Below, piece by piece: positions 46,134 through 55,873 of a stretch of 64,000 nucleotides of DNA. Location of the stretch: assembly GCF_009601685.2 (NCBI RefSeq), contig NZ_CP045701.2:434001-498000 (forward strand). Reading direction: 5' to 3'. The notes below the pieces were generated by a model, which saw only the letters and a list, made by a program, of their open reading frames with translations, searched no databases and was not told the origin of the DNA. How positions within the stretch are numbered: position 1 is the stretch's first letter; each line of letters begins with the position of its first letter. The position numbers and the translations under genes are program-made. This DNA comes from Pseudomonas brassicacearum. Lineage in GTDB: Bacteria > Pseudomonadota > Gammaproteobacteria > Pseudomonadales > Pseudomonadaceae.

Positions 46134-46147
46134 CTTGTACATACAAG
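46134..46147. promoter_or_regulatory. HutC operator of hutU
   Basis: CTTGTACATACAAG is the complement of CTTGTATGTACAAG, the P. putida hutU operator as remembered, and contains TGTA-N2-TACA. It lies over the expected start site of the sigma54 promoter. Confidence 0.88.
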
Positions 46148-46249
46148 TAAAGACGTATGCGTATGAGTCACCGATATTCAACGCAACGTTCACTGAATCG
46201 CTGCCCACTGCCCGGGCTGGTCTGGATTGATCGCTGAGGAGTTTTTGCT

Positions 46250-47935
46250 GTGACCGACGCTACCCGCAAACCCGAAAAATACCGTGACGTTGAAATCCGT
46301 GCCCCTCGCGGTAACACGCTGACCGCCAAGAGCTGGCTGACTGAAGCGCCGTTGCGCATGCTGATGAACAACCTCGACCCGGAAGTGGCCGAGAACCCCA
46401 AGGAACTGGTGGTCTACGGTGGTATCGGTCGTGCGGCACGCAACTGGGAGTGCTACGACAAGATCGTCGAAAGCCTGACCCACCTGAACGACGACGAAAC
46501 CCTGCTGGTGCAATCCGGCAAGCCGGTAGGGGTATTCAAGACCCACAGCAACGCCCCTCGCGTATTGATCGCCAACTCCAACCTGGTGCCGCACTGGGCC
46601 AGTTGGGAGCACTTCAACGAACTCGACGCCAAGGGCCTGGCCATGTACGGCCAGATGACCGCCGGCAGCTGGATCTACATCGGCAGCCAGGGCATCGTGC
46701 AAGGCACTTATGAAACCTTCGTCGAGGCCGGCCGCCAGCATTACGACTCCAACCTCAAGGGCCGTTGGGTCCTGACCGCCGGCCTGGGCGGCATGGGCGG
46801 TGCGCAACCGTTGGCCGCGACGCTGGCCGGTGCTTGTTCGCTGAACATCGAATGCCAACAGGTGAGCATCGATTTCCGCCTGAAAACCCGCTATGTCGAT
46901 GAGCAAGCCACTGACCTGGACGACGCCCTGGCGCGCATCGAGAAATACACCGCCGAAGGCAAGGCGATTTCCATCGCGCTGTGTGGGAACGCTGCCGAGA
47001 TCCTGCCGGAAATGGTCCGCCGTGGTGTACGCCCGGACATGGTCACCGACCAGACCAGCGCCCACGACCCCCTCAACGGCTACCTGCCGGCCGGCTGGAC
47101 CTGGGACGAATACCGTGCCCGTGCCAAGACCGAGCCTGCCGCCGTGGTGAAGGCCGCCAAGCAATCGATGGCCGTCCACGTCAAAGCCATGCTGGCCTTC
47201 CAGAAAATGGGCGTGCCGACCTTCGACTACGGCAACAACATCCGCCAGATGGCCCAGGAAGAGGGCGTCGAAAATGCCTTCGATTTCCCAGGCTTCGTCC
47301 CGGCGTATATCCGTCCGCTGTTCTGCCGTGGCATTGGCCCGTTCCGCTGGGCTGCGCTGTCGGGTGACCCGCAGGACATCTACAAGACCGACGCCAAGGT
47401 CAAGGAACTGATCCCCGACGACGCCCACCTGCACAACTGGCTGGACATGGCCCGCGAGCGCATCAGCTTCCAGGGTCTGCCGGCACGTATCTGCTGGGTC
47501 GGCCTGGGCCAGCGCGCCAAGTTGGGCCTGGCGTTCAACGAGATGGTGCGCAGCGGCGAATTGTCGGCACCGATCGTCATCGGTCGCGACCACTTGGACT
47601 CCGGTTCCGTGGCCAGCCCCAACCGTGAAACCGAATCCATGCAGGACGGTTCCGATGCCGTCTCCGACTGGCCGCTGCTCAACGCCTTGCTCAACACTGC
47701 CAGCGGCGCGACCTGGGTGTCGCTGCACCACGGTGGCGGCGTCGGCATGGGCTTCTCCCAGCACTCGGGCATGGTCATCGTTTGCGACGGTACCGACGAA
47801 GCGGCCGAGCGCATTGCCCGTGTGCTGCACAACGACCCGGCCACGGGCGTGATGCGCCATGCCGATGCCGGCTACCAGATCGCCATTGATTGCGCCAAGG
47901 AACAGGGGCTGAACCTGCCGATGATTACCGGGTAG
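46250..47935 (+). CDS. hutU: urocanate hydratase HutU
   Basis: Adds water to urocanate to give imidazolone propionate, using tightly bound NAD. The 561-residue protein has the NAD-binding GLGGMGGAQ motif and the active-site Cys region [13 protein letters not shown] (about 408-420). It starts at GTG with GAGGAG upstream. The TAG stop is the first triplet of a GTAGGAGCTG repeat. First gene of the main hut operon. Confidence 0.97.
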   Translation: MTDATRKPEKYRDVEIRAPRGNTLTAKSWLTEAPLRMLMNNLDPEVAENPKELVVYGGIGRAARNWECYDKIVESLTHLNDDETLLVQSGKPVGVFKTHSNAPRVLIANSNLVPHWASWEHFNELDAKGLAMYGQMTAGSWIYIGSQGIVQGTYETFVEAGRQHYDSNLKGRWVLTAGLGGMGGAQPLAATLAGACSLNIECQQVSIDFRLKTRYVDEQATDLDDALARIEKYTAEGKAISIALCGNAAEILPEMVRRGVRPDMVTDQTSAHDPLNGYLPAGWTWDEYRARAKTEPAAVVKAAKQSMAVHVKAMLAFQKMGVPTFDYGNNIRQMAQEEGVENAFDFPGFVPAYIRPLFCRGIGPFRWAALSGDPQDIYKTDAKVKELIPDDAHLHNWLDMARERISFQGLPARICWVGLGQRAKLGLAFNEMVRSGELSAPIVIGRDHLDSGSVASPNRETESMQDGSDAVSDWPLLNALLNTASGATWVSLHHGGGVGMGFSQHSGMVIVCDGTDEAAERIARVLHNDPATGVMRHADAGYQIAIDCAKEQGLNLPMITG

Positions 47936-48045
47936 GAGCTGGCGAAGCCTGCGATCTTTTGATCTTGATCTTGGTCTCGATCTTTCGCTTGAGATTCAAG
48001 TGTCAGGGGAAAGATCGCAGCCTCGTTGCACTCGGCAGCTCCTAC
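47932..48045. repeat. GTAGGAGCTG-type palindromic repeat
   Basis: Begins GTAGGAGCTGGCGAAG at the hutU stop and ends CAGCTCCTAC, with GCGATC and GATCGCAG arms inside. Four GATC sites occur in its centre. Confidence 0.9.
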
Positions 48046-48089
48046 AGGGGCGTTATCCAATGACCAGAACAATCCACAGAGGTTGAACC

Positions 48090-49556
48090 ATGGCTGTCAC
48101 CAGCACGCGCGCAAGCAGCAAGCCGTTGATCGAGAAACGTTCGATCGACTACATCCCGGAAACGGAGAGACACGGCCGATTGTTGAGCCAGTTCACCCTC
48201 TGGATGGGGGCCAACCTGCAAATCACTGCCATTGTCACCGGCGCATTGGCGGTGGTGCTGGGCGGTGATGTGTTCTGGTCGTTGATCGGTTTGCTGATCG
48301 GCCAACTGCTCGGCGGTGGCGTCATGGCGTTGCATGCCGCGCAAGGGCCCAAGCTGGGCCTGCCGCAGATGATCTCCAGCCGTGTGCAGTTCGGTGTGTA
48401 TGGCGCGGCCATCCCGATCGTGCTGGTGTGCCTGATGTACCTGGGTTTCACCGCAACGGGAACCGTGCTTTCCGGCCAGGCGCTGGGCCAGTTGTTTGGC
48501 GTCAGCGACAGTGTCGGCATCCTCATTTTTGCCAGTGTCATCGTGCTGGTCACGGTGCTCGGTTATCGGGTGATTCACTTCATTGGCCGTGTCGCCAGCA
48601 TCCTTGGTGTGATTGCCTTTGTTTACCTGTTCGCTCGCCTGATGAGCCAGACGGACGTTGGCGCACTCCTGCAAATCCGCCATTTCAGCTGGAGCAGTTT
48701 CCTGCTGGCGGTGTCGCTCGCGGCCTCCTGGCAGATCGCCTTCGGCCCCTACGTAGCGGACTATTCGCGTTACCTGCCGAGCAAGACGTCCTCGGTCAAA
48801 ACCTTTTTTGCCGCGGGCGCCGGTTCAGTCATCGGCGCACAGGTGGCGATGATCCTCGGCGTGTTTGCCGCGGCCTCGGCCAACGGGCAGTTTGCCGGTC
48901 ACGAAGTGGCCTACATCGTTGGCCTGGGGGGCACCGGCGCCACCGCCGCGCTGCTGTACTTCAGCATCGCGTTCGGCAAGGTCACCATCTCCACGCTGAA
49001 CTCCTACGGCAGTTTCATGTGCATTGCGACCATCATCAGCGGCTTTCGGGGCCACTTGAACGTAACGCGCCTGCAGCGTCTGGTCTTCGTGCTGGTCATC
49101 GTTGGCGCTGCGACCCTGATCGCGCTGCTCGGCCAGCACTCGTTCCTCGGTGCGTTCAAGTCTTTCATCCTGTTCCTGCTGGCGTTCTTCACGCCTTGGA
49201 GCGCGATCAACCTGGTGGACTACTACTGCATCACTCGTGAGCGCTATGACGTGCCGGCACTGAACGATCCGAACGGTCGCTACGGTCGTTGGAACGCCCT
49301 CGGCATCAGCGTCTATGTCTTCGGCGTACTGGTTCAACTGCCGTTCATTGCCACCAAGTTCTATACCGGTCCGCTGGTGGAAGCCATGGGCGGTGTGGAT
49401 ATTTCCTGGATCATCGGCCTGGTGGTCCCGGCGGCGTTGTATTACGTCGTCGCCAGGAAGTGGCACAGCGCAGTACCCGATCAATTGATCCTGCCGGTCG
49501 AGCAGGACGCGGTTGACGCACAACCGAGCAGGGCGGGCCGCATCCAAGCGGTCTGA
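48090..49556 (+). CDS. cytosine/purine-type permease, probable urocanate transporter
   Basis: A 488-residue inner-membrane protein of the nucleobase:cation symporter-1 (CodB-like) family with about twelve membrane segments. A permease of this type next to hutU is the urocanate transporter HutTu in P. fluorescens (from memory), so the substrate is inferred from position. Follows hutU after a palindromic repeat. Confidence 0.82.
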   Translation: MAVTSTRASSKPLIEKRSIDYIPETERHGRLLSQFTLWMGANLQITAIVTGALAVVLGGDVFWSLIGLLIGQLLGGGVMALHAAQGPKLGLPQMISSRVQFGVYGAAIPIVLVCLMYLGFTATGTVLSGQALGQLFGVSDSVGILIFASVIVLVTVLGYRVIHFIGRVASILGVIAFVYLFARLMSQTDVGALLQIRHFSWSSFLLAVSLAASWQIAFGPYVADYSRYLPSKTSSVKTFFAAGAGSVIGAQVAMILGVFAAASANGQFAGHEVAYIVGLGGTGATAALLYFSIAFGKVTISTLNSYGSFMCIATIISGFRGHLNVTRLQRLVFVLVIVGAATLIALLGQHSFLGAFKSFILFLLAFFTPWSAINLVDYYCITRERYDVPALNDPNGRYGRWNALGISVYVFGVLVQLPFIATKFYTGPLVEAMGGVDISWIIGLVVPAALYYVVARKWHSAVPDQLILPVEQDAVDAQPSRAGRIQAV

Positions 49557-49626
49557 TGGGACGTTGACAGGGCTGGATGCCTCTTGACTGCCGTAAGCCA
49601 ATCCAACTGATTAGGAGCGTCACATA

Positions 49627-50595
49627 ATGAAGTCGAACAAGACCCTGCTGACCACATTGCTTGCCATGGGCCTGCTGGCCAGCGCTGGCGCCACACAAGC
49701 GGCGGGTTGGTGCGAGTCGGGTAAACCGGTGAAGTTCGCCGGCCTGAACTGGGAAAGCGGCATGCTGCTGACCGACGTGATGCAAGTGGTGCTGGAAAAA
49801 GGCTACGACTGCAAGACCGACAGCCTGCCCGGCAACTCCATCACCATGGAAAACGCCTTGGGCAGCAACGACATCCAGGTGTTTGCCGAAGAATGGGTCG
49901 GCCGCAGTGAAGTCTGGAACAAGGCCGAGAAGGCCGGCAAGGTAGTCGGCGTCGGTGCCCCGGTCGTGGGCGCCATCGAAGGCTGGTACGTGCCGCGCTA
50001 CGTGGTTGAAGGCGACGCCAAGCGCAAGCTCGAAGCCAAGGCACCGGGCCTGAAGAACATCGCTGACCTGGGCCAGTACGCCGCCGTGTTCAAGGACCCG
50101 GAAGAACCGTCCAAGGGCCGTTTCTACAACTGCCCGGCCGGTTGGACCTGCGAGCTGGACAACAGCGAAATGCTGAAAAGCTACGGCCTGGAAAAAACCT
50201 ACACCAACTTCCGTCCAGGCACCGGCCCGGCACTGGATGCGGCGGTGCTGTCGAGCTACAAGCGTGGCGAGCCGATCCTGTTCTACTACTGGTCGCCCAC
50301 GCCGCTGATGGGCCAGGTGGACCTGGTGAAGCTGGAAGAAAAACCGGGCGTGGATAAGAGCGTAAGCATCAAGGTCGGCCTGTCCAAGACCTTCCACGAC
50401 GAAGCCCCGGAACTGGTGGCGGTGCTGGAAAAGGTCAACCTGCCGATCGATATCCTGAACCAGAACCTCGGGCGCATGGCCAAGGAGCGGATCGAGTCGC
50501 CGAAACTGGCGAAGATCTTCCTGAAGGAACATCCTGAAGTCTGGCACGCCTGGGTAAGCGAAGACGCTGCCAAGAAAATCGACGCGGCTCTGTAG
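49627..50595 (+). CDS. hutX: ABC transporter solute-binding protein HutX-like
   Basis: A 322-residue periplasmic protein (signal peptide 1-24, ending TQA) with the OpuAC/ProX fold of glycine-betaine type binding proteins. Conserved FAGLNWESGMLLTDVMQVVLEKGY near residue 38. In the hut locus this type has been linked to histidine (or quaternary amine) uptake, so the assignment is from position. First of hutX-hutW-hutV. Confidence 0.82.
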   Translation: MKSNKTLLTTLLAMGLLASAGATQAAGWCESGKPVKFAGLNWESGMLLTDVMQVVLEKGYDCKTDSLPGNSITMENALGSNDIQVFAEEWVGRSEVWNKAEKAGKVVGVGAPVVGAIEGWYVPRYVVEGDAKRKLEAKAPGLKNIADLGQYAAVFKDPEEPSKGRFYNCPAGWTCELDNSEMLKSYGLEKTYTNFRPGTGPALDAAVLSSYKRGEPILFYYWSPTPLMGQVDLVKLEEKPGVDKSVSIKVGLSKTFHDEAPELVAVLEKVNLPIDILNQNLGRMAKERIESPKLAKIFLKEHPEVWHAWVSEDAAKKIDAAL

Positions 50596-50666
50596 GTCGA
50601 ATACTTCCCGGCCAACCGTGGGGCTGGCCGGGACGTTCACCGCATCCACTTGATCGAGAGTCTCTT

Positions 50667-51518
50667 ATGTTTCCCGAAAGCTTTACCTTCTCCATCGCCG
50701 ATTGGGTCAACGGTTGGGTCGACTCCCTGGTGACCAACTATGGCGATGTGTTCCGGCACATCTCCGAGACCCTGCTGTGGGCCATCGTCAACCTCGAAGG
50801 CCTGCTGCGCATGGCGCCCTGGTGGCTGATGCTGGCCATCGTCGGCGGCATCGCCTGGCACGCCACCCGCAAGGTCGCAACCACGGCGATCATTGTCGGC
50901 CTGCTGTTCCTGGTGGGCGCGGTGGGCCTGTGGGACAAACTGATGCAGACCCTCGCCCTGATGCTGGTGGCGACATTTATTTCGGTATTGATCGGCATTC
51001 CGCTGGGCATTCTCTCGGCGCGCAGCAATCGCCTGCGTTCGGTGCTGATGCCGCTGCTGGACATCATGCAGACCATGCCGAGCTTCGTGTACCTGATTCC
51101 GGTGTTGATGCTGTTCGGCCTGGGCAAGGTCCCGGCGATTTTCGCCACGGTGATCTACGCCGCGCCCCCACTGATTCGCCTGACCGACCTGGGCATCCGC
51201 CAGGTGGACGGCGAAGTGATGGAAGCTATCAACGCCTTTGGCGCCAACCGCTGGCAACAACTGTTCGGCGTGCAACTGCCCCTGGCCCTGCCGAGCATCA
51301 TGGCCGGGATCAACCAGACCACCATGATGGCCCTGTCGATGGTCGTCATCGCCTCGATGATCGGCGCCCGTGGCCTGGGTGAAGACGTACTGGTGGGCAT
51401 CCAGACCCTCAACGTCGGACGTGGCCTGGAAGCGGGCCTGGCCATCGTGATTCTCGCCGTGGTCATCGACCGCATTACCCAGGCCTATGGTCGTCCTCGG
51501 CATGAGGTGAGCAAATGA
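50667..51518 (+). CDS. hutW: ABC transporter permease HutW-like
   Basis: A 283-residue ProW-type permease with about six membrane segments and the EAA loop ([32 protein letters not shown]). Fuses no other domain. Its stop overlaps the ATPase gene by four bases. Confidence 0.88.
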   Translation: MFPESFTFSIADWVNGWVDSLVTNYGDVFRHISETLLWAIVNLEGLLRMAPWWLMLAIVGGIAWHATRKVATTAIIVGLLFLVGAVGLWDKLMQTLALMLVATFISVLIGIPLGILSARSNRLRSVLMPLLDIMQTMPSFVYLIPVLMLFGLGKVPAIFATVIYAAPPLIRLTDLGIRQVDGEVMEAINAFGANRWQQLFGVQLPLALPSIMAGINQTTMMALSMVVIASMIGARGLGEDVLVGIQTLNVGRGLEAGLAIVILAVVIDRITQAYGRPRHEVSK

Positions 51519-52345
51519 GCAACGCAGCCATCAGCAAGATCGAAGTCAAGAACGTCTTCAAGATTTTCGGCAATCGCTCCAAGGACGCCCTGGAGCTGAT
51601 CCGCCAGAACAAGACCAAGGACCAGGTGCTGGCCGAAACCGGTTGCGTGGTTGGCGTCAACGACCTGTCGCTGAGTATCGGCACCGGTGAGATCTTCGTG
51701 ATCATGGGCCTGTCCGGTTCCGGCAAGTCCACGTTGGTGCGCCATTTCAACCGGCTGATCGATCCTACCAGTGGCGCGATCCTGGTGGACGGCGAAGACA
51801 TCCTGCAACTGGACATGGACGCCCTGCGCGAATTTCGCCGGCACAAGATCAGCATGGTGTTCCAGAGCTTCGGCCTGCTGCCCCACAAGAGCGTGCTGGA
51901 TAACGTCGCCTATGGCTTGAAAGTGCGTGGCGAGAGCAAGCAGGTGTGCACCGAGCGGGCGCAGCACTGGATCAACACCGTGGGCCTGAAAGGCTACGAG
52001 AACAAATACCCGCACCAGCTCTCCGGTGGCATGCGTCAGCGCGTCGGCCTGGCCCGGGCCTTGGCGGCGGACACCGACATCATCCTCATGGACGAAGCCT
52101 TCAGCGCCCTCGACCCGCTGATCCGTGCGGAGATGCAGGACCAGTTGTTGGAGCTGCAAAAGACCCTGCACAAGACCATCGTCTTCATCACCCACGACCT
52201 CGACGAGGCCGTGCGCATCGGCAACCGCATCGCGATTCTCAAGGACGGCAAGCTGATCCAGGTCGGCACGCCCCGGGAGATCCTGCACTCGCCGGCGGAT
52301 GAGTATGTCGATCGGTTTGTGCAGCGCAGGGCGGCGGTGGTGTAA
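51515..52345 (+). CDS. hutV: ABC transporter ATPase HutV-like
   Basis: A 276-residue ATP-binding subunit of the ProV type with Walker [11 protein letters not shown]-loop FQSFGLL, signature [10 protein letters not shown], Walker [13 protein letters not shown] and H-loop ITHDLDE. The two C-terminal CBS domains of ProV, used for osmotic sensing, are missing, which fits a nutrient-uptake rather than an osmotic role. Confidence 0.92.
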   Translation: MSNAAISKIEVKNVFKIFGNRSKDALELIRQNKTKDQVLAETGCVVGVNDLSLSIGTGEIFVIMGLSGSGKSTLVRHFNRLIDPTSGAILVDGEDILQLDMDALREFRRHKISMVFQSFGLLPHKSVLDNVAYGLKVRGESKQVCTERAQHWINTVGLKGYENKYPHQLSGGMRQRVGLARALAADTDIILMDEAFSALDPLIRAEMQDQLLELQKTLHKTIVFITHDLDEAVRIGNRIAILKDGKLIQVGTPREILHSPADEYVDRFVQRRAAVV

Positions 52346-52358
52346 GGCAGGACTCAGT

Positions 52359-52485
52359 TGTGGCGAGGGGATTTATCTGTGGGAGCAAAGCTTGCTCGCG
52401 ATACAGGCGCCTCGGTTCCAGAGAGATCGCGTTGTTTTTATCGCGGGCAAGCCTTGCTCCCACAGATATCCGCTCCTCGCCACAA
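52359..52485. repeat. composite palindromic repeat (GAGGGG arm plus REP pair)
   Basis: TTGTGGCGAGGGGATTTATC leads into a GTGGGAGCAAAGCTTGCTCG / GGGCAAGCCTTGCTCCCAC pair and ends CTCGCCACAA. The spacer is almost the same as that of the element at 57909. Confidence 0.9.
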
Positions 52486-52520
52486 ATGTTATTGGCAACT
52501 TTATGTGCATGAGGCTTTAG

Positions 52521-54044
52521 ATGTCCCAGGCTGAAAAAATCATAATCACAGGCGCCCCATTGCGTTGGCAGGACGTGGTCGCCGTTGCCCGCTTTGGCGC
52601 TGTGCTCGAGCTGTCGACCCAGACCTGGGCGCGGATCGACAATGCCCAGGCCATCGTCCAGCGCATCGTCGAAAGTGGCGAGCGCGCCTACGGCGTCAAC
52701 ACCGGCCTGGGAGCCTTGTGCAATGTTTCGCTCAAGGACGAACAACTCAGCCAACTGTCGCGCAACACCCTGCTCAGCCATGCCTGTGGTGTTGGCGCGC
52801 CGCTTTCTGACGAGCAGACCCGGGCGATTCTCTGTGCCGCCATTCTCAATTACAGCCAGGGCAAGTCCGGCATTCACCGCCGGGTGGTCGAAGCGCTGTT
52901 GGCGCTGCTCAATCGCGGCATCACGCCGCAAGTGCCGTCCCAGGGCTCGGTGGGCTACCTGACCCACATGGCCCACATCGGCATTGCGCTGCTGGGTGTC
53001 GGCCAGGTCAGTTATCGCGGGCAAATAGTCCCGGCGCAACAGGCCCTGGCCGCAGAGGGTTTGCAACCGGTGCAACTGGGGGCCAAGGACGGTTTGTGCC
53101 TGGTCAACGGCACGCCGTGCATGACCGGCCTCAGCTGCCTGGCCCTGGCCGATGCCACGCGGCTGGTGCAATGGGCCGACGTGATTGGTGCCATGAGCTT
53201 CGAGGCCCTGCGCGGACAGATTGCCGCGTTCGATGCCGACGTCATCGCCCTCAAGCCACACCCGGGCATGCAGCAGGTCGGGAGCAATTTGCGCGCGTTG
53301 CTCGACGGCAGCGAAGTCATCGCCGCGAGCCTGGGCATTCGCACCCAGGACGCCTTGAGTATCCGCTCGATTCCCCAGGTGCACGGCGCGGCGCGCGATC
53401 AGTTGGCCCACGCTCGGCAACAGATCGAAACCGAACTCAACGCGGTGACCGATAACCCGCTGTTGCTGGGTACGCCGGAGAACTTCCGGGTCATGTCCCA
53501 GGCCAATCCCCACGGCCAGTCGGTGGCGCTGGCGGCGGACCTGCTGGCGATTGCCATGGCTGAGATCGGCTCCATCGCCGAGCGCCGCCTCGACCGCTTG
53601 ATCAACCCCCACGTCAGCGGCCTGCCGGCCTTCCTGGTGGCCAACCCCGGGGTGAACTCGGGGATGATGATCGTGCAATACGTCGCCGCGTCGTTGTGCG
53701 CGCAGAACAAACAACTGGCGCAACCGGCGGTGCTCGATAATTTCGTCACCTCCGGGTTGCAGGAAGACCACCTGAGCATGGGCACCAACGCGGCCCTGAA
53801 GCTGCACCAGGCGCTGGAAAACTGCACGCAGATCCTCGCCATCGAATACCTGCTGGCGGCCCAGGCCTTTGAGTTTCTCAAGACCCAGCGCTTCGGCGCC
53901 GGCACCGGCATTGCCTGGAAACTGCTGCGCGAGCGCGTCCCGGCCTACGACCAGGACCGCTGGCTGGCACCGGACATCGCCAGTGCCGCCGGTCTGCTCA
54001 AAGACCCGAACGTGCTGCACAGCGTATTACCGAATTTGAATTGA
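52521..54044 (+). CDS. HutH-like aromatic amino acid lyase paralogue lacking the MIO triad
   Basis: A 507-residue protein of the histidine/phenylalanine ammonia-lyase family, next to the real hutH. YGVNTG, LSHACGVG, LVNGTP and QEDHLSM stretches are kept (Tyr, His, Asn and Glu of the active site). But [15 protein letters not shown] of the family is GSVGYLTHMAH here (from residue 142): the Ala-Ser-Gly triad is gone. The Tyr of QDPYSLR is Leu and the Phe of GGNFHAEP is Pro. It should be unable to form MIO. It may be a non-lyase, a regulator or subunit of HutH, or do other chemistry. PA5093 in P. aeruginosa is the likely match by position. Confidence 0.85.
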   Translation: MSQAEKIIITGAPLRWQDVVAVARFGAVLELSTQTWARIDNAQAIVQRIVESGERAYGVNTGLGALCNVSLKDEQLSQLSRNTLLSHACGVGAPLSDEQTRAILCAAILNYSQGKSGIHRRVVEALLALLNRGITPQVPSQGSVGYLTHMAHIGIALLGVGQVSYRGQIVPAQQALAAEGLQPVQLGAKDGLCLVNGTPCMTGLSCLALADATRLVQWADVIGAMSFEALRGQIAAFDADVIALKPHPGMQQVGSNLRALLDGSEVIAASLGIRTQDALSIRSIPQVHGAARDQLAHARQQIETELNAVTDNPLLLGTPENFRVMSQANPHGQSVALAADLLAIAMAEIGSIAERRLDRLINPHVSGLPAFLVANPGVNSGMMIVQYVAASLCAQNKQLAQPAVLDNFVTSGLQEDHLSMGTNAALKLHQALENCTQILAIEYLLAAQAFEFLKTQRFGAGTGIAWKLLRERVPAYDQDRWLAPDIASAAGLLKDPNVLHSVLPNLN

Positions 54045-54173
54045 TCAAAAAAGCGCCAGCGTGCCAAGGCACCTCTTGCCCACAAGGCATCGCCCACAAA
54101 GCGAAGGTGACGGATAACGGAACATTCCGGAGCGACTGGCGGGTGAAAACAAAACTCTCAAAAGGAGCAATAC

Positions 54174-55706
54174 ATGACTGCCTTAAACCTGATTCCCGGC
54201 CAACTGAGCCTGGCTCAATTGCGTGACATCTATCAGCAACCGGTTACCTTGAGTCTCGACGCCAGCGCCTCGGCACAGATCGAAGCCAGCGTTGCCTGCG
54301 TTGAACAGATCCTTGCCGAGAACCGCACCGCCTACGGCATCAACACCGGTTTCGGCCTGCTGGCCTCGACCCGCATCGCCAGCGAAGACTTGGAAAACCT
54401 GCAGCGCTCCCTGGTGCTGTCCCATGCCGCCGGGGTGGGCGAGCCAATCAGCGATGCGCTGGTACGGCTGGTCATGGTGCTCAAGGTCAACAGCCTGAGC
54501 CGAGGTTTTTCCGGCATCCGCCGCAAGGTGATCGATGCGCTGATTGCGCTGATCAATGCCGAGGTCTACCCGCACATTCCGCTCAAGGGTTCGGTGGGTG
54601 CGTCCGGTGACCTGGCGCCTCTGGCCCACATGTCCCTGGTGTTGTTGGGCGAAGGCAAGGCTCGCTATAAAGGCGAATGGCTGCCGGCCGTCGACGCGCT
54701 GAAAGTGGCGGGCCTCGCGCCGCTGACCCTGGCCGCCAAGGAAGGCCTGGCGCTGCTCAACGGCACCCAGGTGTCCACCGCGTTTGCCCTGCGTGGTCTG
54801 TTCGAAGGTGAAGACCTGTTCGCCGGGGCCCTGGCCCTGGGCAGCCTCACGGTGGAAGCGGTGCTCGGCTCGCGTTCGCCATTCGATGCGCGCATCCATG
54901 CCGCCCGTGGCCAGAAAGGCCAGATCGACGCCGCCGCTGCCTACCGCGATCTGCTGGGCGAGCGCAGCGAAGTGTCGGATTCGCACCAGAACTGCGACAA
55001 GGTCCAGGACCCGTACTCCTTGCGCTGCCAGCCGCAAGTGATGGGCGCCTGCCTGACCCAGTTCCGCCAGGCCGCCGAGGTGTTGGTGATCGAGGCCAAC
55101 GCAGTGTCGGATAACCCGCTGGTGTTCGCCGCCGAGGGCGACGTGATTTCCGGCGGCAACTTCCACGCCGAACCGGTGGCGATGGCGGCCGACAACATGG
55201 CCTTGGCGATTGCCGAGATTGGCTCCCTGAGCGAGCGCCGTATTTCGTTGATGATGGACAAGCACATGTCGCAACTGCCGCCGTTCCTGGTGGCCAATGG
55301 CGGGGTGAACTCCGGCTTCATGATCGCCCAGGTCACCGCTGCCGCCCTGGCCAGTGAAAACAAGGCGCTGTCCCATCCCCATTCGGTGGACAGCCTGCCG
55401 ACCTCGGCCAACCAGGAGGACCACGTTTCCATGGCCCCGGCCGCTGGCAAGCGCTTGTGGGAAATGGCCGAGAACACCCGTGGGATCCTCGCGGTGGAAT
55501 GGCTCGCAGCATGCCAGGGGCTGGATTTGCGCGGCGGTTTGAAGACCTCGGCCAAGCTGGAGCAAGCCCGGGCACTCCTGCGTGCAGAAGTGCCGTTTTA
55601 TGAGAAGGACCGCTTCTTTGCGCCGGACATCAATGCGGCCACTGAATTGCTGGCGAGTCGGTGCCTGAACGAATTGGTCACGGCGCAGTTGTTGCCGAGC
55701 CTTTAA
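54174..55706 (+). CDS. hutH: histidine ammonia-lyase HutH
   Basis: Removes ammonia from histidine to give urocanate. The 510-residue protein has the MIO triad Ala143-Ser144-Gly145 in [15 protein letters not shown], the Tyr of YGINTGFG, His of LSHAAGVG, Asn of LLNGTQ, Tyr/Arg of QDPYSLR, Phe of GGNFHAEP and Glu of QEDHVSM, so all active-site residues are intact. AAAGGAG precedes the ATG by six bases. Follows the MIO-less paralogue after 129 bases. Confidence 0.97.
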   Translation: MTALNLIPGQLSLAQLRDIYQQPVTLSLDASASAQIEASVACVEQILAENRTAYGINTGFGLLASTRIASEDLENLQRSLVLSHAAGVGEPISDALVRLVMVLKVNSLSRGFSGIRRKVIDALIALINAEVYPHIPLKGSVGASGDLAPLAHMSLVLLGEGKARYKGEWLPAVDALKVAGLAPLTLAAKEGLALLNGTQVSTAFALRGLFEGEDLFAGALALGSLTVEAVLGSRSPFDARIHAARGQKGQIDAAAAYRDLLGERSEVSDSHQNCDKVQDPYSLRCQPQVMGACLTQFRQAAEVLVIEANAVSDNPLVFAAEGDVISGGNFHAEPVAMAADNMALAIAEIGSLSERRISLMMDKHMSQLPPFLVANGGVNSGFMIAQVTAAALASENKALSHPHSVDSLPTSANQEDHVSMAPAAGKRLWEMAENTRGILAVEWLAACQGLDLRGGLKTSAKLEQARALLRAEVPFYEKDRFFAPDINAATELLASRCLNELVTAQLLPSL

Positions 55707-55727
55707 CTGCTCAAGAGCGTGCACCCT

Positions 55728-55837
55728 GTAGGAGCTGCCGAAGGCTGCGATCTTTTGATCTTGATCTGTTGTGCGTTCGCTCACGACTCAATTGTCTGGG
55801 GAAAGATCGCAGCCTCGTTGTACTCGGCAGCTCCTAC
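55728..55837. repeat. GTAGGAGCTG-type palindromic repeat
   Basis: GTAGGAGCTGCCGAAGGCTG and the inverted arm ending CAGCTCCTAC, with GCGATC / GATCGCAG inside, between hutH and hutI. Confidence 0.92.
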
Positions 55838-55873
55838 GTGTGCGCTTGTCATTAATCATACGGAGGCATCGGG

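Noticed and set aside
52491-52508. TTGGCAACTTTATGTGCA before the MIO-less hutH as a sigma54 promoter
   Set aside because: The GG to GC spacing is 11, one more than required.
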